From Colius striatus (taxonomy: Eukaryota > Chordata > Aves > Coliiformes > Coliidae): DNA of 64,000 nt. The stretch covers positions 65,601,867 to 65,665,866 of the forward strand of contig NC_084760.1 in assembly GCF_028858725.1 (NCBI RefSeq), in the 5' to 3' direction. A model generated the notes under the pieces. The model made no database searches and was not told where the DNA came from. It saw nothing but the letters and a program-made list of their open reading frames with translations. This document shows positions 12,184 to 25,945 of the stretch, piece by piece (within the stretch, counting starts at the first letter, position 1; each line of letters opens with the position of its first letter). The position numbers and the translations under genes are program-made.

Positions 12184-15100
12184 TGACAGACATTGCTAAT
12201 TAGTTGCTTCTCTCTTTGCCAAGACCCATGCAAAGAGCATGCCAGTTGCTCCTGCAGCCCTGCCTCTCATCCACTTGCAGAGCAGCATCATGGCTTCAGG
12301 CTGCTTCAGCTGCCAGAGGTCCCAAGTGGGACGAAAAGCTGCAATATCCCAGGGCTTTCTCCAGAGCACTTGAAGAAGAGAGCAGCAGAAGCTTCCTACT
12401 GTGTGTGCAGCAATTCCCATGGCACGGCAATTTGCCATGTGCACACGGCATTTCCTTCTACCAAGCTCTAAGAGAGAAATGTGTGGAGGTGAATGAGCAG
12501 TGGTCATCTTTCAGGGCCTGCGGGGAACCTGAAGAAGTGGTTGTGGATGCATAAATACTCACAGAGCTAAAGTGTGTGTGAAACTACCAAGCATCCTGTT
12601 TCACATGCATAATTTGTCCTCCTTGGTTCAATTAACCTTTTGACCTCTTTGGAAGATATTACTGATGCCAGAAGGGAGAACAGAAGTGAAATAAGGGAGC
12701 AGTTTTTCCTACAAAAACAAGGTTACAATTACCAAAAGGCACTGTCTCGATGCCTCGTTTACTCTGGGCATGTGTTTTTGGAAAACAGTCCTCATTCAGG
12801 AATGGACACTTGTGTCCTCTCAGGTAAGTTCTCTTGTCTAAAAAGGACCGAGTATGTGTCTACAGGTATTAATTCCCAACAGTGGTATGGATGCTCCCTA
12901 TGTTACATAGGTATATATAGATACCTAAAAAAAAAAGCTTTGTGTGGCTCATCTTACTGCAGCAGTAAAGAAACTCTTGCTGCTCCACCATCATCTCAGA
13001 GGCCATCTGGCAGAAGGGTTACAGGTCCCATGGAGCCCATAAATGTAAAACCATTGTAAAACCACAGGCTGGTTATACCTACAGCAGTATTAACCCAGTC
13101 CAGCCCATACCTCTCCACATAAACAGGCTTCAGCTCAGAAATACGTGCAAGTGAGATTTAGTAGCAGACCCACTGGTAATATAGACCATCCCTACAAGGA
13201 CAAGTGCTCAACCTGGTAATGCTCCAAAGGGCAGATGGAGCTCAGAGTGTGACAGCTGGTGAGGTTTTGTTCCTTTGCTCAAACACCACACTGCAAGCCT
13301 CCTTTGCTCAACAAGCCACATTCTGGTGTGGGGGTCTGTGCAGCAGAGGCACGCCATACAGCTGGTGTCCTGGCTCCATTCCCACTCACAGATGAAGTTT
13401 TTCACATTAGAGTAAGACTCTGCCAAGCCCCATTTCTCTGCTGACCCTTTTGACCATTCACCACTCCTTTTCTCTCATGACAGGTAACAGTGTGCTTTGC
13501 TCTTCATCCAGGGACAGATGAGAAGAGGAACGTGTTTCAGAGACTAGTGTTTGGACAATCCTTCCTTACCTCATCCCATGCTGGACTGGACATTATAATG
13601 GGGTATATTAAGAGCTTTTCCATGGTTCCTATGCAAGGTTTTCACTGTGAGAGAGCAATTGCTCTCTAGCAAGACGGTACTCATAGATCACATTGAGCAT
13701 AAATCACATCTGCATACATTCAAAATCCCTACTGAGCACCAATTGGTTGTAAAGCAATGGACTTTGTTCTGCTCATGGCAACTGATCTGTGAAAAATCTG
13801 TGCTGGGGTAGGTATCGTTATGTTGCATTTCCAGCCTCAAAACAAAAAGGGTAAATAAGAGGAACCCCTGTTTTCTTGTCTTTTACTAAAGAATGAGCTT
13901 TGTGCCCATCTTACAAATTTAGGGCACTGTCTCCTGCTCCTTGAACTCACAAGCTTGGCAGTGCTGTGGTAAAAAAAAAAAGTACATTTTAAAAATTCAA
14001 TTCTACAAGCTCTTTCCAGTATCTGTCACTCATCGTTTTCCCCAGAGAGCCAGGAAACCGAGATGAACGTCTCTGCTGGAGTCATCCTGTCTTGGTTAGT
14101 GATGCGGGACGTTTCCCCTGTGCGCTGATTGGCTTCGATTCACCCTGGCTCTGTTTCAGTGAGCCTTGTCCAAAGGCAGCATTCAGACAGACTCTGGGAA
14201 GGAGGAGGGGTAATTAGCTGATGCTTTGGGAACAATCCTCCTGAAGCCCTGTCAGGAAGTCTGATGGGCAGCACTTCTTCACCGGGGTTCCACCATCAGA
14301 GGGATGGGGGAAGCAGTAACAGTTGGGCTGTGTTCAGGAACCGGGACAAAGCTCTACTCTAGAAAATATGTTAAGAGGAGATGATTCCACCCTCCTCCTT
14401 CCAGCAGCCCCTTCTGTGGCACAGATCCTCTCCTCTCATCCTGAGGTCCCCACAGGCTCAGCTGAGCCAGTGCTGGCGCAGCGCAGGGTATCAGAAGTGG
14501 GTGCATTTCAGAGCCATAGCAAGCTGGAGGAAGCACCAGAGGGCTGAACTCAATGTAACGAGCCACTGGGCAGAGCCCTGCAAAGTGTCCCAGTCAAGGC
14601 TGTGTGCGTTCATCCACTTCTGGCAGAGAAATGATGGCTGATGAAAAAACCAAGGGGTGAGAACAGTGCTGTTAGAGAGCGCCACAGTGGGGCCTGTAGA
14701 GAAGATATAAATTGAAATCCCAGCTCTCCTGATGCAAACAGGCACACTTCTGCAGATCTCGTGCTCCAGCTCTGTGCCACTTTGGCACCACAGTGCTCAA
14801 GGCAGCACACCAATCCCCAGGAGCTAACTTACAGAGCAGGAGTGAACACACCCAGCTGAATCCAAAACATAATCAACTGGCATTCTACCACCTCCTTCAC
14901 AACTGTATCTCTAAGCTTCATATCTAAACCTCTTAAACCACTACAGTTCATTATTTATTTATCTCCGTTTGAAGCACCACCTCCCAAACTTCCAGTTTAT
15001 TAGGAGCACTAATGCAGAAAGATCCTCACCTCATCTGATCCACCTTTTATTCCTTGAAGTCCTGACATTCATTTTCTTGTCCTTGTGCCATAGGAGCCCT

Positions 15101-16277
15101 CCAGTGATCCAAGGGATGCTTTTTTCCCCTAGCACTCTCTGTAACAAATCCCAGGAGGCAGGTAAATACTATATCACTAACTTTGTGTGGAACCAGTTCT
15201 GACATTCCAGGCCTCTCTTTGGCATTTACCAGCTGGGTTTTGATACTACCCTTGTTCTTATGTACCTCTCTCATGCATTTCAACTGCAAGACTAAGAAGC
15301 ACTTTCTTGCTAGAAGTTCTTGGCAATGCAGAATTGAAAGGAATAAAATAGTGCTGGCTGGACAACTTTTATAAGACACTGATGCCTTTCCAGAGAGGAT
15401 TTTGACATGGTAGCTATCTGTGTAATTTGGCACATCTCCCTAACGACAAGATCGTATATTAAAACAAGGTTTATGGCTTTTATAAAGCCGGGGGAGACCT
15501 TGGGAGATTTACACAAGCAGTTCCTGTAACAGGTGTCAGACCTGGCCATCAGACTTTGTGGTGCAGTGCTACTCCAGCACCCTAAGCCAGGCACAGCTTC
15601 CCAAGACTGTGAGGGACTCTCATGAGTTCTGCCAAAACCTAACAGCGCAGACCCTTGTTTCTGCAGCTGGTCACAGCATCAGCCACAAGTAGGCCAGCAA
15701 TGCCTCAGTGTGCTCCCACTGAACTCATGCAAAAAACCCCACCTTACTGACAGTCACTGCAAACTGCTTAGCAGAACCCAAAATCAGACCCCTGAGGCCC
15801 AGCTCAAAGTCTTGCCACCAGCAGTGTCAATGCTTGGAGCAGCATTTAAAACCCAAAACTTTTGTGATAGACAATGGAATTATGAAAAAATGGGCACTTT
15901 TTTTTTTTAGTTTAAACATTTCAGTTGTTTCCCTTGAACTTCTTCAAATCCTCTTTGATTCTCTTGTAGCTTTTATGGCAATGTGCTGTGCCTATGGCAC
16001 AAAATATTCTCTTCCGATCAGGGTGGAATATTTCTCTTTGCCCAAAATAATTTCATTTGTATATGGGCACTTTTCAAAGTGCCAAATGTGTTGGGAGAGA
16101 TCAGATTCACCTGAAACTCTCTCATCACATGCCCATACTCAGTTCTTTACAGCAAAATGAATACGAATTAATAATGATCACACCAGGCTTTGCCTTTGAT
16201 GGTTGAAGAGACCCTCTCCCAAATTATTTCTTAAGTGCTTAGTTTATGCTTGAAAACATGAAATCTTGGAATAATTT

Positions 16278-16307
16278 TATATATATATATATATATATGT
16301 ATATATA
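16278..16307. repeat. (TA)n microsatellite
   Basis: About 30 bp of alternating T and A with one G interruption. Confidence 0.95.
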
Positions 16308-16614
16308 AAGTTGAATGTAACCTAGAAATTTTAGCAAACTGAGGAGATGAAGACATTTCCACCAGGATCTAAAATCCCCCACAGCTAAGATCCCATCTGG
16401 TCCACTGCCAGGGACATGCCCACAAACCAGGCTCACAGGCCACTTACCCCACTCACCATCTACCCTTCCTCCTCAGCATGCAGAACCTCCCCCCACACAC
16501 ACATAATGACAGACCTTTTGTACTGGAAGTAGCAAAAGCTATATGCCATGAATGCTTTGAGGGCTTCTTGAGTTGTGCTGCCTAAATCATCTAAACTCAA
16601 ATGATCTAGGCATA

Positions 16615-16658
16615 CCAAACAGGTACCCATTTTGAACCAAACAGGTACCCATTTTGAA
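16615..16658. repeat. Perfect 22-bp tandem duplication
   Basis: The unit CCAAACAGGTACCCATTTTG plus AA occurs twice with no difference, the second copy starting at 16637. Confidence 0.95.
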
Positions 16659-19600
16659 CACAGGCTGCAACTAATTGCAAGCAAGGGAGAAAGCCATGTA
16701 AACCATCTTGGTCTCCCTGGTAAAAGATTTAACAGTTCAGTGTCTTGGCAAAGCATCCTTCAGATGCCTTCACCTGTCACCAGCAAAAAGGAGAAAAACA
16801 CAAACAAAATCTGAAACAAAGTTCAATATATCAACTCTAAAGGATCCAACCCTCTTCCAGAAAGCTGATCTGCAGACCTAGGTTTCCTGAACAGTTTCTT
16901 TCCATTTTAGCCAGGGGCCAGATTCTGTTTCTTCTCCCCATGCTGCCTGCTTTTCTTGATGAAAATCAGTGCTAAAAAATAAAATAGAGGATTGTTAGAT
17001 AACTTTGAAACCCCTAAAAATGAGCACATCTCAGAAGAACCCATGGCCAAGTTTTGCTCCCTTCATTGTTTCTGACCTCAATTGAAGACTTAATTAGTGA
17101 GTTTACGTGGCATAGGTTGATCCTAAGCCAATGTCATTTTTATGCATTGCATTTGTGCTTTATCTAAAGCGCTTTCAGGCAAGAGGAAAATGCTTATTCA
17201 AATGCAGCCACTGTAACAGTGTTCACAAAACCATCTGGACATCAATTGCATTGTGAGTCCAAGATATATCATCTTCTTTTAGCTAGAGACAATCAGAACA
17301 ATGCCAGGATAAGGCATTCTGAAAGCACACAGCTTTTGGTTACAACTTGTGGCTTTCATTAAGAAAAGATTTCACTTGGCCTTTCATTAGTGATATGTTC
17401 AGCTTTTACTGAAAATCCTAAAATCATTCTTTCTCCTGCCTAATAGTGATGGCTCTTTTTAAAACATGATTGATGGCCCATTGTCAATAGCCATCATGCT
17501 CCTGCCAGGGAAGTGGGAGACATGAAATAATTTGGTTTTCAATAATTCAAGTGATGTTAAATTTGGAAAAGAGGCACTGAGGGGAATGGGGACAAGATAG
17601 AACCTTTTTTGGGGGGCGGGGGGGAAGGTCTTCCCACTGAGTTTTAATTCGATCAGACATGCAGTGGCATCAACAGACTTACACTCCCAACACTGCTCCA
17701 CTACCAATTTGAGTGTGGCAAACAGTCTTACAGAGAACACATCATCTACTGAATATAATACCTTTTCTGTAGGAGTTTTAAGCATGTCTAGTCCACTAGT
17801 TCACTACTGCTGTTCTTCAGTCCACCTGGGACTGCTGGGAGTACAGCATCAGATGAAGCAAGTACCTACCCATGTCTGTCACTAAGTGGAAAGTTAAGTG
17901 TCAGCCTCCCCACTCCAGCCTTAGGACCCCTTAGATCAGAGGGACTCCCTTGTACCAAGGAATAGGAGCTGTCTGGCCTCCAAATCCTAGCTCTTACAGC
18001 TTGCTGTGGTCAGTAAGATGTGGAAGCAAAACTGGCTGCAATCCTTTCACAAGGCTCACCCCAATTTGTTCCCTGCAGAGCCATGCTTCTCAAGCTGAGG
18101 GGAAATGGAAACAGACTTCATGCTGCAATCCTTACCCTGTCCATCAGCAATATTTTACTTTCCTGCTGAGTCCTGTGCTGCAGTGCCAAGTCCAGCATTT
18201 GAACAGACTACTGATAGGTGTTTTAAAATCAATGAAGAAATGAAACTAACTTTAACAGATGGAGAAAGACTGAAAAAAAAAATATGATGCCTTTCTCGGC
18301 TGGATTTAATAGTCTCTTAGCAGCTGACATTGTCTCTCCTGGAGGTAATTACACACTGTAATCAAGCCACCAATTGATATCCCTGAGCAGCATTCCAGTC
18401 CTCAAGTTACACTGCTCCCCTGCTCATCCTCTCCAGCGCGACAGACTCAGAGGGCATGACACCATACTTGAAGTAAGCTACAGCTGAGCACAAAGGATCT
18501 CAAAGACTATCTATTCTCTCTCTCTCAAACTCTCCTTTGGTTTTGAGCATCTAGAGAATCTCTTTCTCCATCTGAGACAGTCACTTTTTCTCCCGTCATC
18601 TCTAGTCTCATTCCCCTTCTCCCAGGGCAAGACTGATTCAAGTTATCTGACAAAGGCTTTATCACTCCATCTACTGCCAAAGGACAGCCTGGGTACCAGC
18701 TGCCTTGTCTCCATCAGCTCTGTGCATTGTTTCTACAGGTATCAGAAAGGCTGTGGAGGAGAATCCACCACAGAGGATTAACTGCTTCGGTTTGGAAACT
18801 CCTTCCCACGCATGCTTCTATAACGACTCTCACTTGTGCAATTTCTCTATTCCCCAGTCACACATTCCATCTTTTCCTTCAGATAACATTAACAGGGTTG
18901 CTCTTTACCTCAACACCTTGAAACTCCCTACCGTTTTGACAAATGCTGATGAAATGAGGCCCAGTGTTACAGGGCTGAGATGCACAGCTCTGCTTGTGCC
19001 AGCGTCCACACACATCACCAGGAGCTAACACTCATTTCATGGGAAACTAAGCTGAAAAATCAACTCACTGAAATACTAGAGCTGAGTTCTGTCCTTGGGA
19101 GACAGAGGCATACAAGCCTGACCACAGTTTCAGGAAGATCATACATACCTAGCTGGTGTTCATTGTCTCTAAATGGATACCTTAGGAAAGGAAGAGGCAA
19201 TCTCCTGCTGACCTAACTGATACAGGGTCATCTTTGCAAGGAGCAATCCAAACAGTGACAATATAATTGGAAGAAAGCTGTCCTCATCTACTACTGGGAG
19301 CCAATGCAGGTCCATGATAGCTTCTCCATTACAGGCCATGCCTAGATATAGGACAAAAAAAAAAGGGGGAGGGAAGGAGAAAAAAGTCAATACGATAAAT
19401 TTATTCTTCATGGTTGTCTGATCTGATTCCACTTTGAAGATGGACAGAGGCATCAGTATGAAAATGACTGGAATTTTAAGCCAGCTGTCTTCACATACTT
19501 TTTGTCTCCCACCAATATGCTTCTACCCCAGTTTTAGAAGTACTCTTCCTAAGAAGGTGTTTCTCAGGGGCTTGAGAGACTGTCAGGCTAGAGTGGAGTC

Positions 19601-20390
19601 TGATGAGACACACACAATGCAAAGTCCTCCAGGCAGTGCCCCACTGCAGTAACTCTCTTGCAAGCCAGACTGTCAGCATGAAGAGCTAACAGGACCTTCC
19701 AGACAAGATGCAGGACAGGGCTTCACTTCAAGATTCTCCAAAAAACTTGTCTAGACAGCACCCCAAAGCACAGCATAGACACCACTAATCTCTGTCCCCA
19801 GCATGCTTGTTACATCAGCCCAGGCAACATACATAAATAAGGCGTACTGCTTCTAACCCAAGGAGAACAGAGCAGAAAGAGCTTGTAGCTTTGTGTCACA
19901 TGCTTCCTAACCTCTAACATCCAGAGCAAAGGAAGCAACTAAAAATGGAGCTAGCCCAATAACCTTCAGATGCATAAAGAAAGTTACAAAAGCAGACTCA
20001 TACTCCCTGCACCTAAGCTACTCTCCTGAGTGACAGAGATTTGGGCTCCTGGAGAAGAATACCTATCTGTTTAATAGCCCATGATTAACTTCTCTTCTCT
20101 CAAGTTGTCTAAGCACTTTTTGAACCCAAGCACACAACTGTTGGCTATGACAGCAAGAGGCCCCACTGGGTAACCCCACATGCTTGCAGGGAAGCATTAG
20201 GCCTTCATGTTTGGAGCCCAGGTCTTTCGGTTCCTCTGTCCACCTACGCAGCCACACTGTAGCTGGGAACACTGTGGCATTTCCCTCAGCAGAGGAGAGA
20301 TGGTGCTCTAAAGCAAGATGTTCTCTGAAACAAACCCCAACAGCTGCCAAAAAAACACACATACTTGATGTATTGCCCTTTCCAGATGCA

Positions 20391-20522
20391 AATCACAGAA
20401 TCTTAAGGGGTGGAAGGGACCTTGAAAGATCATCCAGTTCAACTCCCCTGCTGGAGCAGGACCACCTAGAGTAGGTCACACAGGAACCCATCCAGGTGGG
20501 TTTGGAATGTCTCCAGAGAAAT
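20391..20522 (-). mobile_element. CR1 LINE, 3'-end fragment
   Basis: Reverse CR1 of about 130 bp from AATCACAGAATCTTAAGG to ATGTCTCCAGAGAA. It resembles the 3' part of the 10590 copy. Confidence 0.88.
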
Positions 20523-21521
20523 GAGCAATCATTATTTTATCTGAACAGATTTTCCTGCTTTTTGGTCATCCTGCTACTGTAGCTTTCTTGCTAACCTTCC
20601 CTCTCCATTGCTCAGCTTTCTTTCTCTGCCCAAACACATACTTGAACTACCAATCAAGCCCCTTTTCTCTTTGTGCTTCCCATATTAGTTTAAGCTCACC
20701 CATTCCTCTCCTGGCAGAGCTGCTCCTGCCTTGCAAGGGAGGCTGAGAGCTTTACTTCTATTTGCTATTGCTCCTAAAGAACCAGATTCCAGGAAAAAGG
20801 TGATTTTGAAAGAACTGTGACCACCAGATGGTGCCTGGGAGTGACTGGCAAGAACTTCATCAGCCCCAACAGCTGTCCATCAGGAATAAGATGCTGCTCT
20901 CTGGGGCTCGAGGTAGGTTTGATCTGTGCTCACCACTCTGAGGACATACTTCATTTAATAATGCAGGAGGGTGGTGCACACCACCTCAGCAATCATTTCT
21001 GCTGTCAAAGGCAAAACTGCCTTGCTGAGGGTGAGCAGCCTTGAAGGGTGATTTGAGGTAGAAAATCACAAAGCTTGCAGAGCACAGCCATCTCCAGCCT
21101 GCCCTAAGGGATGCTGACGACTGGAAATTAGGAGCATCCTGCTGGGAAGAAAGCCCAAATCTGTAGAAATTTGTTTCCAATTACATTTTGGAGTGAAATT
21201 CTGAATGTAACTTTCATGACACAGAAAGTTTTGAATGAATTTCTTGTTTCAGCTAATTGTTAAACGTAATTGGCTTTGGTCTGAGAAGGCAAAACTTCAC
21301 TTTCATGGTGGTATACTTTAATTCTGCTCAATCTTCCACACATTCTGGAGTTGTTTCATTTTAACATCTGCAGGGAAGTCAAGGCTAGAATGTTCAAACT
21401 GCACATGCTGCATTGTTTAAAGAAAAAATGGCCAATTCAAAATGACTCAATGCAACTTTTTTTTTTCCCCATTAAAAATGTAATCAAAATCACCACGTTC
21501 TCCTAACAGCATTTGCTTTCC

Positions 21522-21538
21522 AAAAAAAAAAAAAAAAA
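21522..21538. repeat. Poly(A) tract
   Basis: A run of 17 A. No processed pseudogene is visible upstream of it. Confidence 0.9.
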
Positions 21539-24199
21539 GGCAATTTCTGATGGCAAAATCTGCTCTCTGGAAAGCTACAGCTGGAATTCACTGTGAGGTG
21601 CTGTGCTCTGTAAGTGCTGACAGAAAATAAGCCGGTGTCTGCTTCATTCCTCCCATACACACAGGGTGCGGCTCTGTGTTTGACCTTGTTGAAGAACCAT
21701 GGGATTCACTTAGGGGAGAATCTCACAGATTCCTGTGAGGATTATTTTTTAATTGATTTTTGCAAAGTGAGGGAGGAGGCCTGGAGTATTCATTCAAGAA
21801 TAGTCGAAGAGGTATGTGATAATATAGTCGATATCACTGAGCAGTTTTATCAGGCACAATGACACCTAAGTTGCAAAGTCAATATTTTGCAGGAGAAGTT
21901 GGTGGAGCATATATCTTTCTCTGGGAAGTTCTCTGCTCAGATCTAAGGGGCAGTCTATTACCAAACAAGTGCTCATGCTCCACTGTTCAGAGAACATGTG
22001 GTTTTCCTTTTTACCTGAATCAAAAATTTGCATTCCCTACTTTCCCATTCACTTTGCCCCCAGGTGTGAACGCAGCAGATTTACTGTGAATAATACAGGT
22101 GTTTCCTGGACATTTCTGGACAATGCTGTGCATTAAGGGATATGTGTTGTGATGCTAGATCTGCAGCAGCTGGGCACAGGCTGATAAATATTGCCCCCAA
22201 GTCATGTGGGTGCAAAGTACAAACTGGTGAGATTTGCTGCAATAATTGCTTCTGTGTGTTCAGGCACACCATTTTCATCCTTCATTGGTGGGTATTCACC
22301 AAATAGGTCTTTTATCTTTTGCAGAAGGGAAAAAAGGTGAGTAGGTGAGTTACACAGATTTAATCAGCTCACATCAACTGAGCAGCACAACTTCTACCAG
22401 GGACACAAATGGTGCAGACTGCAGCGTTATGCTTGTTATGCTTATTAAAGAGCCTGGCTTGGTCTTCATTAGGATTAGTGTCGAGATTGTCAGAGACACC
22501 TAAATAATTTAGGAGCTCATTAAGGATAAGAAATGTCCTTCTAGCAAACCTGACTGAAGATTAAGTGTAATGTCCCAGCACAAGGCAGGGATATAGCTCT
22601 GCTATGTCCCATGAAGAACGTGGTGTTTTAAGCTGTGTAGTCCTAAAGGTTTTTCAGCAGCACTGGCAGGTCACTTCTCCTTGACAGCCTACATGAAGTT
22701 GTATTATTTTTGTTTAACAAAATTTATGCTTTAACAACTGTGCATTGCTCCATAAACATGGTGATGTGTGCACAGTCAACAAATGCCATAACTGGTCAGG
22801 AGATGTTTTCTTAGTAATGAATATGCAGCAGCATTTAAATAAGTGCTCCCTAAACCATCCTGTCAACCACTGGGAGACACAGGATGGTGAACATTTTTTT
22901 CTTGGTCTGCCTAGAGCACAGATGGAAGAACAAGAGCACTGGAGATGCTAGTCCCAGGATCTCCATCCTCTCCTCTTTCAGGACTCCTAATTTAGAGGCA
23001 ACAAGGTACCATCCCCATGCTGTCAGAGTGATGGAGTTTCAGGCGAAGTAGCTAGGAACGGAAATTTTCTGGCTGTAGGCTACTGAGTGTCTCATATAGC
23101 TAACTGACTTTCACTGTATAACTGGGTGCTGCTCAGTCCTCTGCTGGTGCAAATACAGGAAAAGCTCCAGGAAGAATCAATCAGCTGCATAGCTGAGCTT
23201 AAAAAGAAACATTAGAGGGATGTGGAAGAAAATAACCTGAGAAAATAATCGTTGCAAAGGAAGCAAATCTGCCCACTGCTAAAACAGCCCTAGGAGTAGA
23301 GAAGGGTCTTGTTGCTCCATCCAGGGACTTCTGGGGGAAGCGACATTTCCAAGTGCCTTGCAGCAGTAGTAATAGATGGAAGAAGCAATCTGTGCCTGCC
23401 AGAATTATTTCACTACAGCTTGCTTTGCCAAGGCATAAACCTCTTCCCCACTCCCTGAGGTATGGTTCTCCTCCTCGAGGCAGGGAGCCCTTCAATTGAA
23501 CAGCTACATTTGTTTACTCTTCATTTCCACCTGCCTAACGCTGCAGGAGGCAGAGGCAGGTGGCAGCTGCAGCTTGCAGGTCCCTACTCCCACAGCAGTC
23601 ACACAGAGCTCACTGTCCCCTCTCCACATCAGAGGTTTGGGCCACTACCTGTTCTAAGGGAGATAATAACCTTTCCCCTGCACCATCTCCCATCTACTTA
23701 TCCAGCAGAGGACAGCAACAAATGGTGACCAGTCTGGTATATCCACAAAGCACTGCAAGAAGAGGGAAAGCTGTAAGCCACATCCTCCCTACACCTTCAC
23801 CTCTCCCTCCTTCTCTTCATCCTGTTCTCCTTCAGCAAGTCCTGCCTAAGTAGCATTTCTAACAACAAATCATTCCTTCATGGAGGAGGTGGAGTACCAT
23901 CCCTGCCAACGTCCAAGGAAGCAGCAGTGTCCCTGGCAGTGATGTGACAGCTTCTTTCCTCAGCCTGTCTTCTAGAGCCTGGAAAGGCCACTTGCCTTAT
24001 GGCCTCTTGATGGTCAGAGGTAACTTCTTCCCTCCCCAGGCCACAAACCTCATTCTCTAGAGGTTTGGCTCAGTCCAGCCAAGCCAAAGAAACTCCTGTG
24101 TTGGAGGCCTGCTAGGGGGAGAAATCAGTTGTGCAAGCCTTGCAGAGTTTTCAAGCTGGACTCCCCCATACTAACAGCACCAGAAGGACCAATGGACTC

Positions 24200-24234
24200 T
24201 TTTCTTCTTTTTTCTTTTTTTTTTTTTTTTTTTT
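24200..24234. repeat. Poly(T)-rich tract
   Basis: A T-rich run broken by a few C. No retroposed body adjoins it that I can recognise. Confidence 0.9.
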
Positions 24235-24770
24235 GCTGAATCAGACAGCTGATAAACTCAGTGGCAGCCAAAACTTATTAAGTAGCAGCGTCCTTTATGA
24301 ATAAGTAATGCCAAAGAGACAAGGCTGGGTTCTCTACTGAGAAAGCTGTATTGATCTGCAGTTTTCAGGGAGCTGGTCTGCATAGTCAGTGGCTGCTGGG
24401 GGGAGGGAGGCAAAGCATCCAGCCAGAGATTTGCATCTTCACTTTGGGCTTGCTCTTCAGCCAGCCCCTTGTGTCCTTTCTGCACAAATATCTGCAAAAT
24501 CCCTGAAAACATTTGTATACCTTCTTTTAAAAGGGTAAATGCAAATAAGAGTTATGCAGCTTACATTATAGAGCACTTTTTAACAGTAAAGAAGCATGAA
24601 ATGTCTTGGGACAGTTCTTTGTACCCATCACCATCAGCTTGAGTTAGTTGGAATGGATGAAAACAAGCTGATGCTGGCCAGAGGCAGGGGGACTGCAAGC
24701 GACCTCCCAGATCCTTGACAGCCCTACTTCTCTTATTTATCTGCTGCTGGTATTCAGCACCAATATTAAT

Positions 24771-25945
24771 AATAGAATCATAGAATCATAGAATGGTAGG
24801 GTTAGAAGGGACCTCATCTAGTCCAATCCCACTGCAGAAGCAGGTTCACCTAGATCAGGTCACATAGGAACACATCCAGGTGGGTCTTGAAGACCTCCAA
24901 GGATGGAGACTCCACACCCTCCCTGGGCAGCCTGTGCCAGGGCTCCCTCACCTGAACAGTGAAATAATTTGTTCTTATGTTTAAGTGGAACTTTTTGTGT
25001 TCCAGCTTCATCCCATTACCCCTTGTCCTATTGCTAGCTACTATAGAAAAAAGGGATGCTCCAACCTCCTGACACCCACCCTTTAGATATTTATAAATGT
25101 TAATAAGATCTCCTCTCAGTCTCCTCCCGACTAAACAGCCCCAGTTCCTGCAGCCTTTCCTCGTATGAAAGATATTCCAGTCCCCTGATCATCTTGGTGG
25201 CCCTGTGCTGGACTCTCTCCAGAAGTTCTCTGTCCCTCTTGAGCTGGAGAGCCCAGAACTGGACACAATACTCCACATGAAGCCTCACCAGGGCAGAGTA
25301 GAGGGGGAGAGAAACCTCCCTTGACCTGCTGGTCACACTCTTCTTGATGCATCCCAGGATGCCATTGGCCTTCTTGGCCATGAGGGCACATTGCTGGCTC
25401 ATGGTTAGTTTATTATTAACCAGGACTCCCAGGTCTCTCTCTGCAGAGCTGCTCTCCAGCAGTTTGACCCCCAGCCTGTACTGGTGCATGGGGTTGTTCT
25501 TTCCCAGATGCAGGACTCTGCACTTGTCCTTGTTGAACCTCATGAGGTTCCTCTCTGCCCAACTCTCAAGGCGGTCGAGATCCCGCTGAATGGCAGCACA
25601 GCCTTCTGGGGAATCAGCCAGTCCTCCCAGTTTGGTGTCATCAGGGAACTTGCTGAGGGTACACTCTGTCCCCTCATCCAGGTCGTTGATGAAGATGTTG
25701 AACAAGACTGGCCCCAGAACCAATCCCTGTGGAACTCCACTGGCCACAGGCCTCCAACTCGATCCTGTGCTATTGATTACCACCCTCTGGATCCTAGAGA
25801 CATCATTCATACCAACATGGAACACAAATAAGGGGTAGTAGCCTGCTTCCCTGATGAGCCGTGGCACTCTCAGCCACATCACTGACCTTGGCTCCTGGCA
25901 GGCAGCACACCTCTTGTGACTCCCTATCCGCTCCACAGATGCGTC
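24771..25945 (-). mobile_element. CR1 LINE, internally deleted, ORF1 esterase end joined to ORF2 reverse transcriptase
   Basis: The longest CR1 in the window. The minus-strand frame 25936-25100 is open for 278 residues. Its first ~48 residues ([17 protein letters not shown], then HVGMND) match the SGNH-esterase-like part of CR1 ORF1. From IQRVV onward it is ORF2 reverse transcriptase: GVPQG, then FPDDTKLGG, where the catalytic motif is normally FADD, then the thumb/C-terminal region. The junction is near 25793 and keeps the frame. The remaining ORF2, including the endonuclease and the earlier RT blocks, is missing. The 3' end (reversed) is intact at 24771. Confidence 0.9.

Larger units (their letters stand above)
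11291..20390. other. Long repeat-poor non-coding stretch
   Basis: About 9 kb without a CR1 copy I can see, apart from the (TA)n and the 22-bp duplication. No gene, RNA or exon pattern recognised. Being repeat-poor, it could hold conserved regulatory DNA, which cannot be judged from one sequence. Confidence 0.5.
20523..24770. other. Non-coding stretch, nothing recognised
   Basis: Contains the poly(A) and poly(T) tracts and only short frames. No gene seen. Confidence 0.55.

Noticed and set aside
21522..21538. Poly(A) run as the tail of a processed pseudogene
   Set aside because: Nothing upstream resembles a coding sequence and no flanking duplication was seen.
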